A stretch of DNA of 64,000 bases from Paenibacillus cymbidii. GTDB taxonomy: Bacteria; Bacillota; Bacilli; Paenibacillales; NBRC-103111. Position 1 is the stretch's first letter. Every line of letters begins with the position of its first letter. The translations under genes were made by a program, and so were the position numbers. The notes under the pieces were generated by a model. It was not told where the DNA came from. It was given only the letters and a program-made list of their open reading frames with translations, and did not search any database. The stretch is from NCBI RefSeq assembly GCF_004764705.1, contig NZ_SHLX01000017.1, positions 161,036-225,035 of the forward strand. The letters are read 5' to 3'. Shown one piece after another: positions 34,750-43,580 of the stretch.

Positions 34750-34773
34750 ACTTCAGGACTTCAGGACTTCAGA
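34750..34773. repeat. Short tandem repeat before the transposase-like gene
   Basis: The octamer ACTTCAGG is repeated nearly three times in a row, about 45 bases before the transposase-like start codon. Confidence 0.6.
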
Positions 34774-34817
34774 ATTTTGGCTGTTGAGATTTCGGGACTT
34801 TGGGGAGGATATTGGCG

Positions 34818-35711
34818 ATGCAAGCTTGTATGCCCATTTCGTTGCGATTGGATGGTGCCATGTCGCGGGAGCAGTTCGATAGCCAATTTGCAACCGAGGA
34901 AGCTTGTGCGGATTATTTGATTAAGCTCCGTTGGCCGGAAGGATATAGTTGTTTGCGCTGCGGTTCGGGGAATACCGGTTGTCTCCGTTCTCGCCGGTTG
35001 CCTCTATTTGTATGCCGGGACTGTCATTATCAGGCTTCTCCCATCGTCGGAACCGTAATGGAGCGCAGTAGTACTTCACTGCGGGTCTGGTTTCTGATTT
35101 GCTTTTTGTCCTCGCAATCGGCGTTTCGCATGAACGCCGCAGCGATCAGCCGTGCAGCTTCCGTCACATACAAGACCGCGTGGCTGATTCTTATGAAGCT
35201 GCGGCAAGCTATTGCGGCAAGCGATGCACGGCACCCGCTTACAGGTGCAGTGACGGTCAACTCTGCCTTCGCTTCCGAGCGCGACTGCTATTCCAACCAG
35301 AGAAACCGTCGTGATGCCCCCGTGCTGATTGGGGCTACTTTCCATGAGTCGGGGAGACTCCATCGTCTGAAGATCAAGCTCGTTCCCTTGCCTCATATGG
35401 AGGAGAAGCGGGTGCTGCCGGAAGGTACCGCCGCTTTTACGGAGCGCCATGTCACCGCGGGCTCGTTCGTGCGGAGTGTGACAGCACGATTTACGGCCCG
35501 AAGAAACAAACTGCTGCTTCCTCACTTTGAGCGTGCACTTCAATGGGTGCATACGACATACGGTGGCATCGGCAAAAAACATTTGCAAGTATACCTTGAT
35601 GAAGTTTGCTTTCGCTTGTGTGCGGTCCATCGAGGCAAATCGTGCTTTTCGTCATTCGTACGACTTTGTGCCACTACGACACCGTTTCCGTACGCTGCCA
35701 TAGTTGCTTGA
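34818..35711 (+). pseudogene. IS1595-like transposase, probably inactive
   Basis: A 297-residue open frame related to zinc-ribbon IS1595/ISXO2 transposases. The ribbon is intact (CLRCGSGN...CRDC, cysteines about 45, 48, 66, 69), followed by a GTVMERSSTSLRVWF helix-turn region. In the DDE domain the first acidic residue expected after the ribbon is replaced in AVTVNSAFAS, and only the late YLDEVCFRLC segment looks conserved, so catalysis is doubtful. GGGGAGGA lies eight bases before the ATG. No terminal inverted repeats or target duplication could be assigned. It may be a domesticated or decaying copy. Confidence 0.7.
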
Positions 35712-35947
35712 CATTCCAATATGACGGAGTTTACTTGCATCATTTGGGTTTTGCCTGATTTACCGGACGAACCCGATCAATCGACTAATCCTCATCTCTG
35801 ATTAACCGGCTTCATCCGATTAAGTTACACCACTCGACTAGTCTGCGCCATTCAATTGTTTGCGTCACTCGACTGACTGCGTCTACCGATTCGCCAATAT
35901 TATCCGATTTGCCCGCTTCGCCGGACCCTCCCAAGCTACTTGATTGC

Positions 35948-36073
35948 CAGAAGCATCTCACCTGAATGTCAGAAGCATCCCACCTGAATGTCAGAAGCAT
36001 CCCATCTGAATGTCAGAAGCATCTCACCTGATTGCCAGAAGCATCCCACCTCATTGCCAGAACATCCGACTTG
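35948..36073. repeat. 22-bp tandem repeat, about 5.7 copies
   Basis: Units of CAGAAGCATCYCACCTGAATGT start at 35948, 35970, 35992, 36014 and 36036, with a degraded sixth at 36058. Variation is mainly in the final three bases (TGT or TGC). There are no spacers, so it is not a CRISPR array. The rest of 35712-36292 is low-complexity pyrimidine-rich sequence without a gene. Confidence 0.9.
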
Positions 36074-36292
36074 CCGAGATCGTCTGTTCAGCTACCGCCG
36101 GCCAAGTTCCAGGAGCAAAAAATTGAGCCAACGGGATAATGGACAAATGGGGCTGCCAGATCAAATAACATCCCTCCCTCAATGCAGGGAATCTCCTGCT
36201 TCGCTAACCGGTAACCGATGTATTTGAGCCGACGGGATAACGGGCAAAAGGGGCTGCCGAGTAACGAATGACTAATAACGAGTAACGAGTCA

Positions 36293-37804
36293 CTACTTGA
36301 TGCAGATAAGTGCCACAGCCGTGACAGTGGCGCCGCTGTCGAGGCCGGTGAATACGAAGGTGTGCATCAAGCCCCCGTCTTCCTGGATGGTCACATCGTC
36401 TCCAGGCGCCGGGCTCCATCGGCAACCGCCTTCACGAACGCTCTGACTATCGCCCGCATTCGCACTCTCACTTTCGCGCGCACTCCTGCCATTGACAATG
36501 ACGTCGGAAGGCAACGTTGTTTCACGAACGGGCGTCAACATGGCTGTCAAAGCGGCTTCGCGGGCGACGCGATCCGCAGCGTTCATAACGGTCACGCGTA
36601 CGACGAGTCCATCCTCTTGGTGAACAAGCCGCAGGCGGATCGCGATGCCGTCGGGCAGCGTCGTTTCGAACCAGAGCGAGCCGTCAGGGTCCGGCCCCAG
36701 CCAACGCACAGCCGACTGGCGATCCAGCGACGGGAAGGTGAGCTTCCACTCGCCGCGCCCGTCGCTTGCGGCAAGGTGGGCGCCATTGTCGTCGATCGTC
36801 GCCCGCAACGGCGTCGATACCGCAGTGCCAATGCCGCCTTCGCCGTAACCGTTGCCGGTGTAGAACAGCCGATATGAACCGTCTTCTCGTGTAACGACGG
36901 ACGGATATTCGACCATTTTGTTCTCCCAGTCGTTTGCCGCCCAACCGCTGCCTCTCGGGCCAAGCTGCAGGTTGTCGCCGTAATGAGTACCCCGGTTCCA
37001 CGTCAGACCGTCCGCCGATTCGGCGTAACAGATCGAATAGTAGCCCCAGCGGGTGCCGATTGCCGAATACCACATCTGATAGGTGCCGTCCAACAAGCGG
37101 CGTACGACTGGCCCGGCGACGGCGATGTTTTCGTAGTCGTGCTGCGGGTTGCGGAGCATAACGGCGCCACGCTTGATCCAATGGAGGCCGTCGTCGGAAA
37201 CGGCCAGGCAAATGCGCTTCTGCTGGTCGAGGAAGACATCGTCGCCCAGCGTCGGACACCCCGTATAGTAAAACCGCCATTGCAAGCGGCCGTCCACATC
37301 GGTCACACGCAGCACCGAGCCGCCGGCGATGCCTTGGCAATCGGGATCGCCTTCTACTTTCGTGCGCGCCAGCAACGGTCCCGTATCAAGCTTCACCCAA
37401 GGGCCGCCGTCGCGTGATTCCGCCACGCAAATGCCCGGGAACGCGGACAAACCTTTGCCCACGCCGCTGTTCGCCGTGTAGTAAAGCCGGCGCAGGCTGT
37501 CGACCATATCTACGATGTGAGGCAGCACGCACCAGTTGGCATCGATGCTCCCCGGCGTCCCGTTGCTCAACTGGACGCCATGCCGCTCCCAAGCGGCGAT
37601 ATTGTCTTCGCCGGCCTCCGCCAGGCAAATGCGGCGGCGCCCTTCGTTATCGGCGCCCGCATAATACAGGTCGTAGCGGCCATCCTCGCGAACGACCGCC
37701 CACGGGTTCATGCAGCAAGTGCTGTCATAAGCGCTCCCCGGCAGCGGCGGCAACACCGGATTGTTCGCATCGCGCAGCCAGGCGGTATTGTATTTGAGCT
37801 TCAT
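36293..37804 (-). CDS. Beta-propeller glycosidase-like protein (GH43/GH130-like)
   Basis: A 503-residue protein with repeated blade motifs typical of five-bladed propellers of the GH32/43/62/68/130 fold: VVREDGRYDLYYAGAD, ICVAESRDGGPW, QWRFYYTGCPT, RICLAVSDDGLHWIKRG, QMWYSAIGTRWGYYSICYAE and YPSVVTREDGSYRLFYTGNG. A beta-sandwich of about 150 residues follows. No signal peptide is present. GGAGG lies nine bases before ATG 37804; ATG 37810 is too close to it. It is the last gene behind two sugar permeases. Exact enzyme class and substrate are undetermined. Confidence 0.72.
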   Translation of the reverse strand: MKLKYNTAWLRDANNPVLPPLPGSAYDSTCCMNPWAVVREDGRYDLYYAGADNEGRRRICLAEAGEDNIAAWERHGVQLSNGTPGSIDANWCVLPHIVDMVDSLRRLYYTANSGVGKGLSAFPGICVAESRDGGPWVKLDTGPLLARTKVEGDPDCQGIAGGSVLRVTDVDGRLQWRFYYTGCPTLGDDVFLDQQKRICLAVSDDGLHWIKRGAVMLRNPQHDYENIAVAGPVVRRLLDGTYQMWYSAIGTRWGYYSICYAESADGLTWNRGTHYGDNLQLGPRGSGWAANDWENKMVEYPSVVTREDGSYRLFYTGNGYGEGGIGTAVSTPLRATIDDNGAHLAASDGRGEWKLTFPSLDRQSAVRWLGPDPDGSLWFETTLPDGIAIRLRLVHQEDGLVVRVTVMNAADRVAREAALTAMLTPVRETTLPSDVIVNGRSARESESANAGDSQSVREGGCRWSPAPGDDVTIQEDGGLMHTFVFTGLDSGATVTAVALICIK

Positions 37805-37824
37805 CTGCATAAACCTCCGTCTGT

Positions 37825-38667
37825 TTATCCTTTGACCGAACCGGCCGTAAGCCCTTTGACAAAATATTGTTGAAAGAACAGGAACAGCACAACGAGCGGC
37901 AGCAAGACCAGAAAGAAGCCGCCGAACAACAAACCGAGATCGGTCATGCCCTCGGTCGAGAAAAATTTATACAACATCAGCGTGATCGTCGGATAGTCGC
38001 TTGAGTTGAGAATGACGAGCGGCAGCAACAAATCGTCCCAAATGTAAATGATTTGGAAAATGGCGACGGTGGCGGTTACCGGCTTCAACAGCGGCAGCAA
38101 AATGACGGCGAATGTCCGCAGCGGCGAACTGCCGTCCATGACAGCCGACTCCTCCATTTCGCGGGAAATGCTCTTGATGAACCCGGTATACATGAAGATG
38201 GCGAACGGTGCGGTTACTGCGACATACACCATGGACAAGCCGAAGATGTTGTTGTACAGCTCGAACCGCTTCAATACGAAGATCAGCGGGATAAAAGCCG
38301 ACTGGATCGGCAGCAAAATAAAGGACGTATACAGCCAAAACATGCCGTCGAAGAAACGACCGCGCAGCCGTGCGATCGCATAAGCGGCCAGCGCGGAGAA
38401 AAACACGCTGTAGCCGACGCTCATCGCGGCAATAGCGACGGTTACGCCATATGTCCGCAGCAGCTCCATTCGCTCGAAGGCGTGAACGAGATTGTCGAAG
38501 CCGGCTTCGAAGCTCGGGAACGCAAGCGGATTGCGGCCGATTTCTTCCTGCTTCTTGAACGCATTGATCAGCACGGTATAGAGCGGAACGCTGTAAAGCA
38601 GCGCGAACAGCAGGAACACAGCCTCGCCAACGATCAAGCCGAAATTGCGATGGTTGCGGTTGTTCAT
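37825..38667 (-). CDS. Carbohydrate ABC transporter permease (MalG type)
   Basis: A 280-residue membrane permease with six helices. The EAA loop is KSISREMEESAVMDGSSPLR (about 166-185), and the C-terminus YFVKGLTAGSVKG is characteristic. It overlaps the partner permease gene by four bases, so the two are translationally coupled. Confidence 0.9.
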   Translation of the reverse strand: MNNRNHRNFGLIVGEAVFLLFALLYSVPLYTVLINAFKKQEEIGRNPLAFPSFEAGFDNLVHAFERMELLRTYGVTVAIAAMSVGYSVFFSALAAYAIARLRGRFFDGMFWLYTSFILLPIQSAFIPLIFVLKRFELYNNIFGLSMVYVAVTAPFAIFMYTGFIKSISREMEESAVMDGSSPLRTFAVILLPLLKPVTATVAIFQIIYIWDDLLLPLVILNSSDYPTITLMLYKFFSTEGMTDLGLLFGGFFLVLLPLVVLFLFFQQYFVKGLTAGSVKG

Positions 38668-39551
38668 CCGTGCACCGTCCCTTCGTACTTTTTGGACAGA
38701 AACACAAAAACGAACGTAATCACAAGAACGACACCCGTAAGTACAAAAGCGCCGGCCATACCGTAGCCGAGCTCGGAGCTCTGGAAGGCGTTGCTGTAAA
38801 TGCGGATGGCCAGCGTTTCACTTGCATTGGCCGGACCGCCGCCGGTCAATGCGAACGGCAGGTCGAACAGTTTAAGCCCGTTTGCCAACCCGATCAACAC
38901 GTTGATGGTGATGCCCGGGGCGATAAGCGGAAGCACGATGCTGCGAAACCGCTGCCAGGCATTCGCGCCGTCAATCAGTCCGGCCTCCTTGAGCTCGTGC
39001 GGCACCGTCTGCAAGGCTGCCAAGTAAACAAGCATGACCGGTCCGACGATTTGCCAAACGGCGATGCCGATCACGGTCCAAACGACGTTGCCCGGTGTAT
39101 CGATCAACAGCAGCTTGACGTCGCGGCCGAGCAATTCGCTCAGCACTTTGTTAATCATGCCGTTGTTGGCGTCGAGCATGTATTTCCAGATGAAGGCGGC
39201 GACGACGATCGGAATCAGTTTCGGGATGAAGAAGAGCGCCCGCAGCGCCTTCTGCGTACGGAAGGCGCGATCGAGCGCCAGCGCCAGCGTCAACCCGAAC
39301 AGATTGGTCAGCAGCGCGATGCTGAAGCCCATGAACAGCGTGCGCTTCAAAGCGCGCAGGAATGAGGCGTCATCCATAATGATGCGGTAATTTTCCAGGC
39401 CGACATAGGTGATGCGCCCGATTCCCGTCCAACTCGTCAAGCTCAGCGCAATCGTTTGCATCGATGGTACGACCAGAAACGTCAGCATCATGGCGGAAAT
39501 CGGGAGCAGGAAGACGACCCCGGTCCAAAAGTATTTGTTCGTATCCAGCAT
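38664..39551 (-). CDS. Sugar ABC transporter permease (MalF type)
   Basis: About 295 residues with six membrane helices and the EAA loop PHELKEAGLIDGANAWQRFR. It pairs with the MalG-type permease. Start choice is difficult: ATG 39551 fits the hydrophobic pattern of homologues, a TTG at 39602 would add 17 residues, and neither has a clear ribosome site. The binding-protein gene that usually precedes such permeases is missing; immediately upstream is the divergent DUF1934 gene. The transporter may therefore borrow a binding protein or be a remnant. Confidence 0.82.
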   Translation of the reverse strand: MLDTNKYFWTGVVFLLPISAMMLTFLVVPSMQTIALSLTSWTGIGRITYVGLENYRIIMDDASFLRALKRTLFMGFSIALLTNLFGLTLALALDRAFRTQKALRALFFIPKLIPIVVAAFIWKYMLDANNGMINKVLSELLGRDVKLLLIDTPGNVVWTVIGIAVWQIVGPVMLVYLAALQTVPHELKEAGLIDGANAWQRFRSIVLPLIAPGITINVLIGLANGLKLFDLPFALTGGGPANASETLAIRIYSNAFQSSELGYGMAGAFVLTGVVLVITFVFVFLSKKYEGTVHG

Positions 39552-39670
39552 CGGGTTATGCGATCGCAGCGAGAGGAAAGATTTGTGCGAGTAAAGCGGC
39601 AAATCTGTACGATATGATATAATGATTTTTCAGATCGATGCTATTCAGCGAAGCAGGAAGTGGGATAACC

Positions 39671-40099
39671 ATGACGGAAGCCGTACAAGTGCCGCTGACG
39701 ATTGCCGGCGGCAGCGAAGACGATCGGATCGAACGCCGAACGCAGGCGGATTTATACCGGAAAGGGCAACATGTGTATTTGCGTTATTCCGAACTGGAAG
39801 AGGAGATGGGCCGCACGACGACAACGGTGCGCCTCGGTCCGGACGGCGTGCGCATCATTCGCCACGGCGACGTGCGCTCGGAGCAAACGTTCTCGGCCGG
39901 CGAAACGCATCGCGGCTATTACGAAACGGCGCACGGCAAGGTGGAGTTGGCAACGTCGACCCGCGAGCTGCACATGCGCCTGGAGGAAACGGGCGGCGAC
40001 GTGCAGTGGCGGTACGAACTGTCCGTTTCCGGAGACCCGGCGGGCATGTTCACCCTGCGGCTGTCCTACGGATCGAATGGGGAAGGGCAAACGTCCTGA
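39671..40099 (+). CDS. DUF1934 (YwiB-like) protein
   Basis: A 142-residue small calycin-like beta-barrel protein. The pattern ADLYRKGQHVYLRYSE, TTTVRLGPDGVRIIRHGDV and MFTLRLSYG fits the DUF1934/YwiB family. In Bacillus and relatives it stands directly before argS and rpoE; here argS is absent and an AraC gene follows. CAGGAAG precedes the ATG at 39671. Function unknown, cytoplasmic. A TATAAT at 39618-39623 may be its -10 box. Confidence 0.78.
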   Translation: MTEAVQVPLTIAGGSEDDRIERRTQADLYRKGQHVYLRYSELEEEMGRTTTTVRLGPDGVRIIRHGDVRSEQTFSAGETHRGYYETAHGKVELATSTRELHMRLEETGGDVQWRYELSVSGDPAGMFTLRLSYGSNGEGQTS

Positions 40100-40142
40100 C
40101 CGCAGCCGGGCACGGCATGCGGACGAAACGGAGGGAACCATC

Positions 40143-41015
40143 ATGGAGATCCGGATCAAGTTGGGCGACCGTTATTTGACGATCGACCATTTGACGACCA
40201 ATTTAATGAAGGATCGGCTCGACAGGCGGGGCGACCTTCACTCTCATCCGGTCTTCCATTTTATGTATATTCTTGAAGGCAGCGGGGTGTTTACGGTCGG
40301 CGGCTATACGACCGATGCGAAGCCTGGCATGCTCTATATCGTGAACCCGGACGTGCCGCACAAGTTTTATTTCGGCAGCGACGGCCCGCTGACCAACCTG
40401 GAGTGCACGTTCCGCCTGACGGACGACACCGGCAAAGCGGCCGTCGTCGACTTCTTCGACGAGTGCGGGTTTGCGGTAACCGAAGAAGGCCGCCATACGC
40501 CGTACGCCGTGCCCGCCCGCTTCAAGCCGATGCTGAGCGAAGGCTTCGAGCATGTGATCGACGCTTTCACGAGTCCCCGCCTGCAGCAGCATGCGGACAT
40601 CATGGTGGCGGACCTGTGGGCGCGGATCGAAACGGTGCTGCGGACGATGCTGCAAGAAGGCGGCATGATCGAAATGACGGACGACACGGTCGCCAGCGTC
40701 AAACGATTCCTGCTTGCGAACCGTCACCGCCCCGTCAAGCTGAAGGAAGCCGCCGACTTCGCCCATGTTACGCCCAATTACTTGTGCCGGCTGTTCAAGG
40801 AACAGTCCGGCGATACGCCGATGGGCTACTTGCAGACAGCGCGCATGCGCGAGGCGGAGAAGCTGCTCGCTTACACCGATCTGCCGATTTACGCGATCGC
40901 GGAGCGGCTCGGGTATGAGGAGCCGTCGTATTTCGCGCGGGTGTATCGCGAAACGTACGGGCAGTCGCCTCAAGCGCACCGCCGGCGAATGGTGGCGGAA
41001 AACAGGATAAAATAG
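40143..41015 (+). CDS. AraC family transcriptional regulator with cupin sensor domain
   Basis: A 290-residue regulator. An N-terminal cupin (HSHPVFHFMYILEGSGVFTV, then PGMLYIVNPDVPHKFYF) binds the effector, and two HTH motifs form the C-terminal AraC domain (about 190-285: LKEAADFAHVTPNYLCRLFK and IYAIAERLGYEEPSYFARVY). GGAGGG lies before the ATG. The upstream open frame that overlaps the DUF1934 gene is rejected. It lies 112 bases before a phytanoyl-CoA dioxygenase-type gene, its most likely target. Confidence 0.88.
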   Translation: MEIRIKLGDRYLTIDHLTTNLMKDRLDRRGDLHSHPVFHFMYILEGSGVFTVGGYTTDAKPGMLYIVNPDVPHKFYFGSDGPLTNLECTFRLTDDTGKAAVVDFFDECGFAVTEEGRHTPYAVPARFKPMLSEGFEHVIDAFTSPRLQQHADIMVADLWARIETVLRTMLQEGGMIEMTDDTVASVKRFLLANRHRPVKLKEAADFAHVTPNYLCRLFKEQSGDTPMGYLQTARMREAEKLLAYTDLPIYAIAERLGYEEPSYFARVYRETYGQSPQAHRRRMVAENRIK

Positions 41016-41127
41016 TCCGCTTCCCGGGCAATATTATGCCTTCTGCCAAGCGGCGCCTTTTCCTATACTTAGGGTAATTCCGATCGGCTGCAGCGAATCG
41101 GGAATTTCCAACCGGGGGGAAACGTCA

Positions 41128-42009
41128 GTGGCGCTTACGATCGAACAAATCGTCGATTTTCAAACCAACGGGTATTTGATTGCGGAGGATATATTCGCCG
41201 AAGAAGATTTGGCGCCGGTCATCGCGGAACTGAACCGGGCGATTGACGAACGCGCGAACGAGCTGTACGCGCAAGGCAAAATTACCGACCGATGCGAAGG
41301 CGAGCCGTTCGAAACGCGCATGGCGTCGCTGATGCGGCAATCGACGGAAGTGGGCCGCGGCTTCGATATTATGTATTTGCTCGGCCCCGCCATGTTCGAG
41401 TTTCTGCACAACCCGAAGCTCTTGGACGTGGCCGAATGTTTGCTGGGCCGCGACGTGTCGTGCAATCCGATTCAGCATATCCGGCTCAAGACGCCGTGGA
41501 AAGGCGAAGGCGAACAGCCGATCGGCATGGAGAATGTGCCGTGGCACCAGGACGCCGCGGTCACGACCGAAGATTCCGAAGCGTCGGAAATTATCACGTT
41601 CTGGATTCCGCTGGTGGATGCGACAGCCCGTACGGGCTGCATGCAGGTGATCCCGCGTTCGTTCCGTCGCGGCTACCTGACCCACCAGGCCGCAGGCGGC
41701 ACGACGATCCGCGGCGACCTGATGCCGGGCGAGCAGCCGGTAACGGCCGAGTGCCGCAAGGGCGGCATCGTAATGATGAACAAATACACGCCGCACCGGG
41801 GCACGTCGAACCGCTCCGATATCGTGCGCTGGTCGCTCGACCTGCGCTTTCACAAAACCGGCTCGCCGTCCGGCCGCTCCGATCAGCCGTCGTTCGTCGT
41901 GCGCGGCAGCGAGGAAGCCGCGGAGCACGGCGCGATCGACTACGAAACATGGTGCGCCCTGTGGCGGGAAGCGCTGGCGAAGCCGATGAAGGGACATCAC
42001 CGGGTGTAG
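41128..42009 (+). CDS. Phytanoyl-CoA dioxygenase (PhyH) family protein
   Basis: A 293-residue Fe(II)/2-oxoglutarate-dependent oxygenase. The iron-binding triad is visible as HxD in VPWHQDAAV (His140, Asp142) and the distal His223 in YTPHRGTSNRSD, and a likely 2-oxoglutarate-binding arginine is in SLDLRFHKTG. Length and motifs are typical of bacterial PhyH proteins, which hydroxylate small molecules. The GTG start follows GGGGGG. With an AraC regulator immediately upstream, it probably modifies an environmental metabolite; the identity is unknown. Confidence 0.85.
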   Translation: MALTIEQIVDFQTNGYLIAEDIFAEEDLAPVIAELNRAIDERANELYAQGKITDRCEGEPFETRMASLMRQSTEVGRGFDIMYLLGPAMFEFLHNPKLLDVAECLLGRDVSCNPIQHIRLKTPWKGEGEQPIGMENVPWHQDAAVTTEDSEASEIITFWIPLVDATARTGCMQVIPRSFRRGYLTHQAAGGTTIRGDLMPGEQPVTAECRKGGIVMMNKYTPHRGTSNRSDIVRWSLDLRFHKTGSPSGRSDQPSFVVRGSEEAAEHGAIDYETWCALWREALAKPMKGHHRV

Positions 42010-42011
42010 CG

Positions 42012-43190
42012 CTAGCTCTTGATGCGCGACAGCGCGAGCAGCGTGCGGTAGGCATTCGCTTCATAAGCGACCTGCAGTTCGTTGCGTACGGTCATAAGAG
42101 AGGCGTGCCGCTTGAGCAGCCATTTGATTTGCCGCGGCGTCAATTCCGGCTTTGCGGCCAGCATCAGCGCGATGACGCCGGAGACATGGGAAGTGGCCAT
42201 CGAAGTGCCGCTCAGCACATGATAGTTGCCGTTCAGCCAGGTGGAGTAAATTTTTTCGCCGGGAGCAAAAATGTCGATGGCCCGGCCGCGGTTGCTGAAC
42301 GAAGCGATCCGGCTTCGTTTGGTCGTGGCGCCGACCGAAACGGCAAGCGGGCAACTGGCGGGGAAATCGATGCCGCTGCGCTTGCCGTCGTTGCCCGACG
42401 AGGCGACGACGATCATGCCGGCATGATAAGCGCTGCGTACGGCGTCCTCCAGGGCGCCGCTCTTTTTTTTCATGCCGAAGCTCATGTTGATGACGCGGAT
42501 CCGGTTGCGTACGCACCAATAAATGCCGCTGACAATATCCGACACGTAGGCGCTGCCGTTATGGTCGAACGCCTTGACGGCATGAATCGAAGCGTGCGGC
42601 GCAACGCCGACGATGCCCGATCGTTTCGCAGCGGCGGCGATCGTGCCGGATATGTGCGTGCCGTGACCGTTGTCGTCAAGCGGCGGCAAATGCGGGTGGA
42701 CCAAATTGATGCCGCCTTCGAACGAGTCGCGCAGATTGGGATGATGGTAGTCGATCCCTGTGTCGATGACGCCGACTTTGACGCGGCTGCCGGTGCTGAG
42801 GGGCCATGCTTCCGGCGCTCTGATCTGGCCGACTCCCCAGGGGATGGCCGGTTTGGGCGTGCGTGGGCGGACAGGTTTTCGTCTGGCGGTCGCCCCGTGG
42901 AGCATGCTGACATAAGCGGGCCGATCGTCCGCTTCAATATATGCGATGCAGGAGGCGCCGGCTGCCTTCACGGCAGCGGCGGACCGCAGCCGGCACGAGA
43001 CGGCGTGGATGAGCGGGAGCGGGGTGACAGCGGCCGCCGCTTGCGCCGGACAAACCGTCCCGATGCCGCTTACGAAACGCTCGTAGTGTTCGGCGGAAGC
43101 GAAGCGGATGATATACCGTTTCGTGGAGTCGGATGCGGCGGCCGTTTCACGGACAATGGCCTGGAGCAGAGGTTCGTCATTCACGTCCAC
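42012..43190 (-). CDS. S8 family subtilisin-like serine peptidase
   Basis: A 392-residue subtilase. The catalytic triad is Asp143 (VGVIDTGIDY), His176 (NGHGTHISGT) and Ser330 (SGTSMATSHVSG), with the oxyanion-hole Asn in SSGNDG. Residues about 20-105 look like an I9-type propeptide. No signal peptide is visible, so it may be intracellular or exported unconventionally. It begins at GTG with only a weak GGGGAT ribosome site. It converges with the PhyH gene, two bases between stop codons. Confidence 0.88.
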   Translation of the reverse strand: MDVNDEPLLQAIVRETAAASDSTKRYIIRFASAEHYERFVSGIGTVCPAQAAAAVTPLPLIHAVSCRLRSAAAVKAAGASCIAYIEADDRPAYVSMLHGATARRKPVRPRTPKPAIPWGVGQIRAPEAWPLSTGSRVKVGVIDTGIDYHHPNLRDSFEGGINLVHPHLPPLDDNGHGTHISGTIAAAAKRSGIVGVAPHASIHAVKAFDHNGSAYVSDIVSGIYWCVRNRIRVINMSFGMKKKSGALEDAVRSAYHAGMIVVASSGNDGKRSGIDFPASCPLAVSVGATTKRSRIASFSNRGRAIDIFAPGEKIYSTWLNGNYHVLSGTSMATSHVSGVIALMLAAKPELTPRQIKWLLKRHASLMTVRNELQVAYEANAYRTLLALSRIKS

Positions 43191-43405
43191 ATCCCCATTT
43201 CGTTCCGAGGGTTAGCAGGTTCTCCGTTATGATATGAAGGGACCGTTGCCGTGGCATGAGGTTGGCGCCTGATTTGAAATAATTAGACGCACACCCGTGT
43301 CACTGCGCACGCTCCCACATACGATGAAGGGAGAGACCGATTCCGGCTCTTGTTTCCGGAAGAGGGCGGCGGGTGGCCGACCGGCGTCTTAAGCGGATAC
43401 AGTCG

Positions 43406-43433
43406 TAAGCGGAAGCAGCGATGCTTCCGCTTA
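43406..43433. terminator. Perfect hairpin between the subtilase and rpoE genes
   Basis: TAAGCGGAAGCA-GCGA-TGCTTCCGCTTA, a 12-bp stem with a 4-base loop in the 390-base gap before rpoE. It could be a terminator or a protein site. The rest of the gap shows no gene. Confidence 0.55.
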
Positions 43434-43580
43434 TTCCCGTTTGCGCCGGCCGCTCGAACGATGGCGAATGGCGCGGTTTTTGTTTGCTCCCGGGAGGACG
43501 GCATCGAGTTGCATTTTTACATAAAATAAGGTTTACTAGATGAAGATCATTTTGGAAGCCGATGAAGGGGTGTATGTGGA

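Noticed and set aside
35948..36073. Possible CRISPR array
   Set aside because: The 22-bp units are contiguous with no unique spacers, and no cas gene is nearby.
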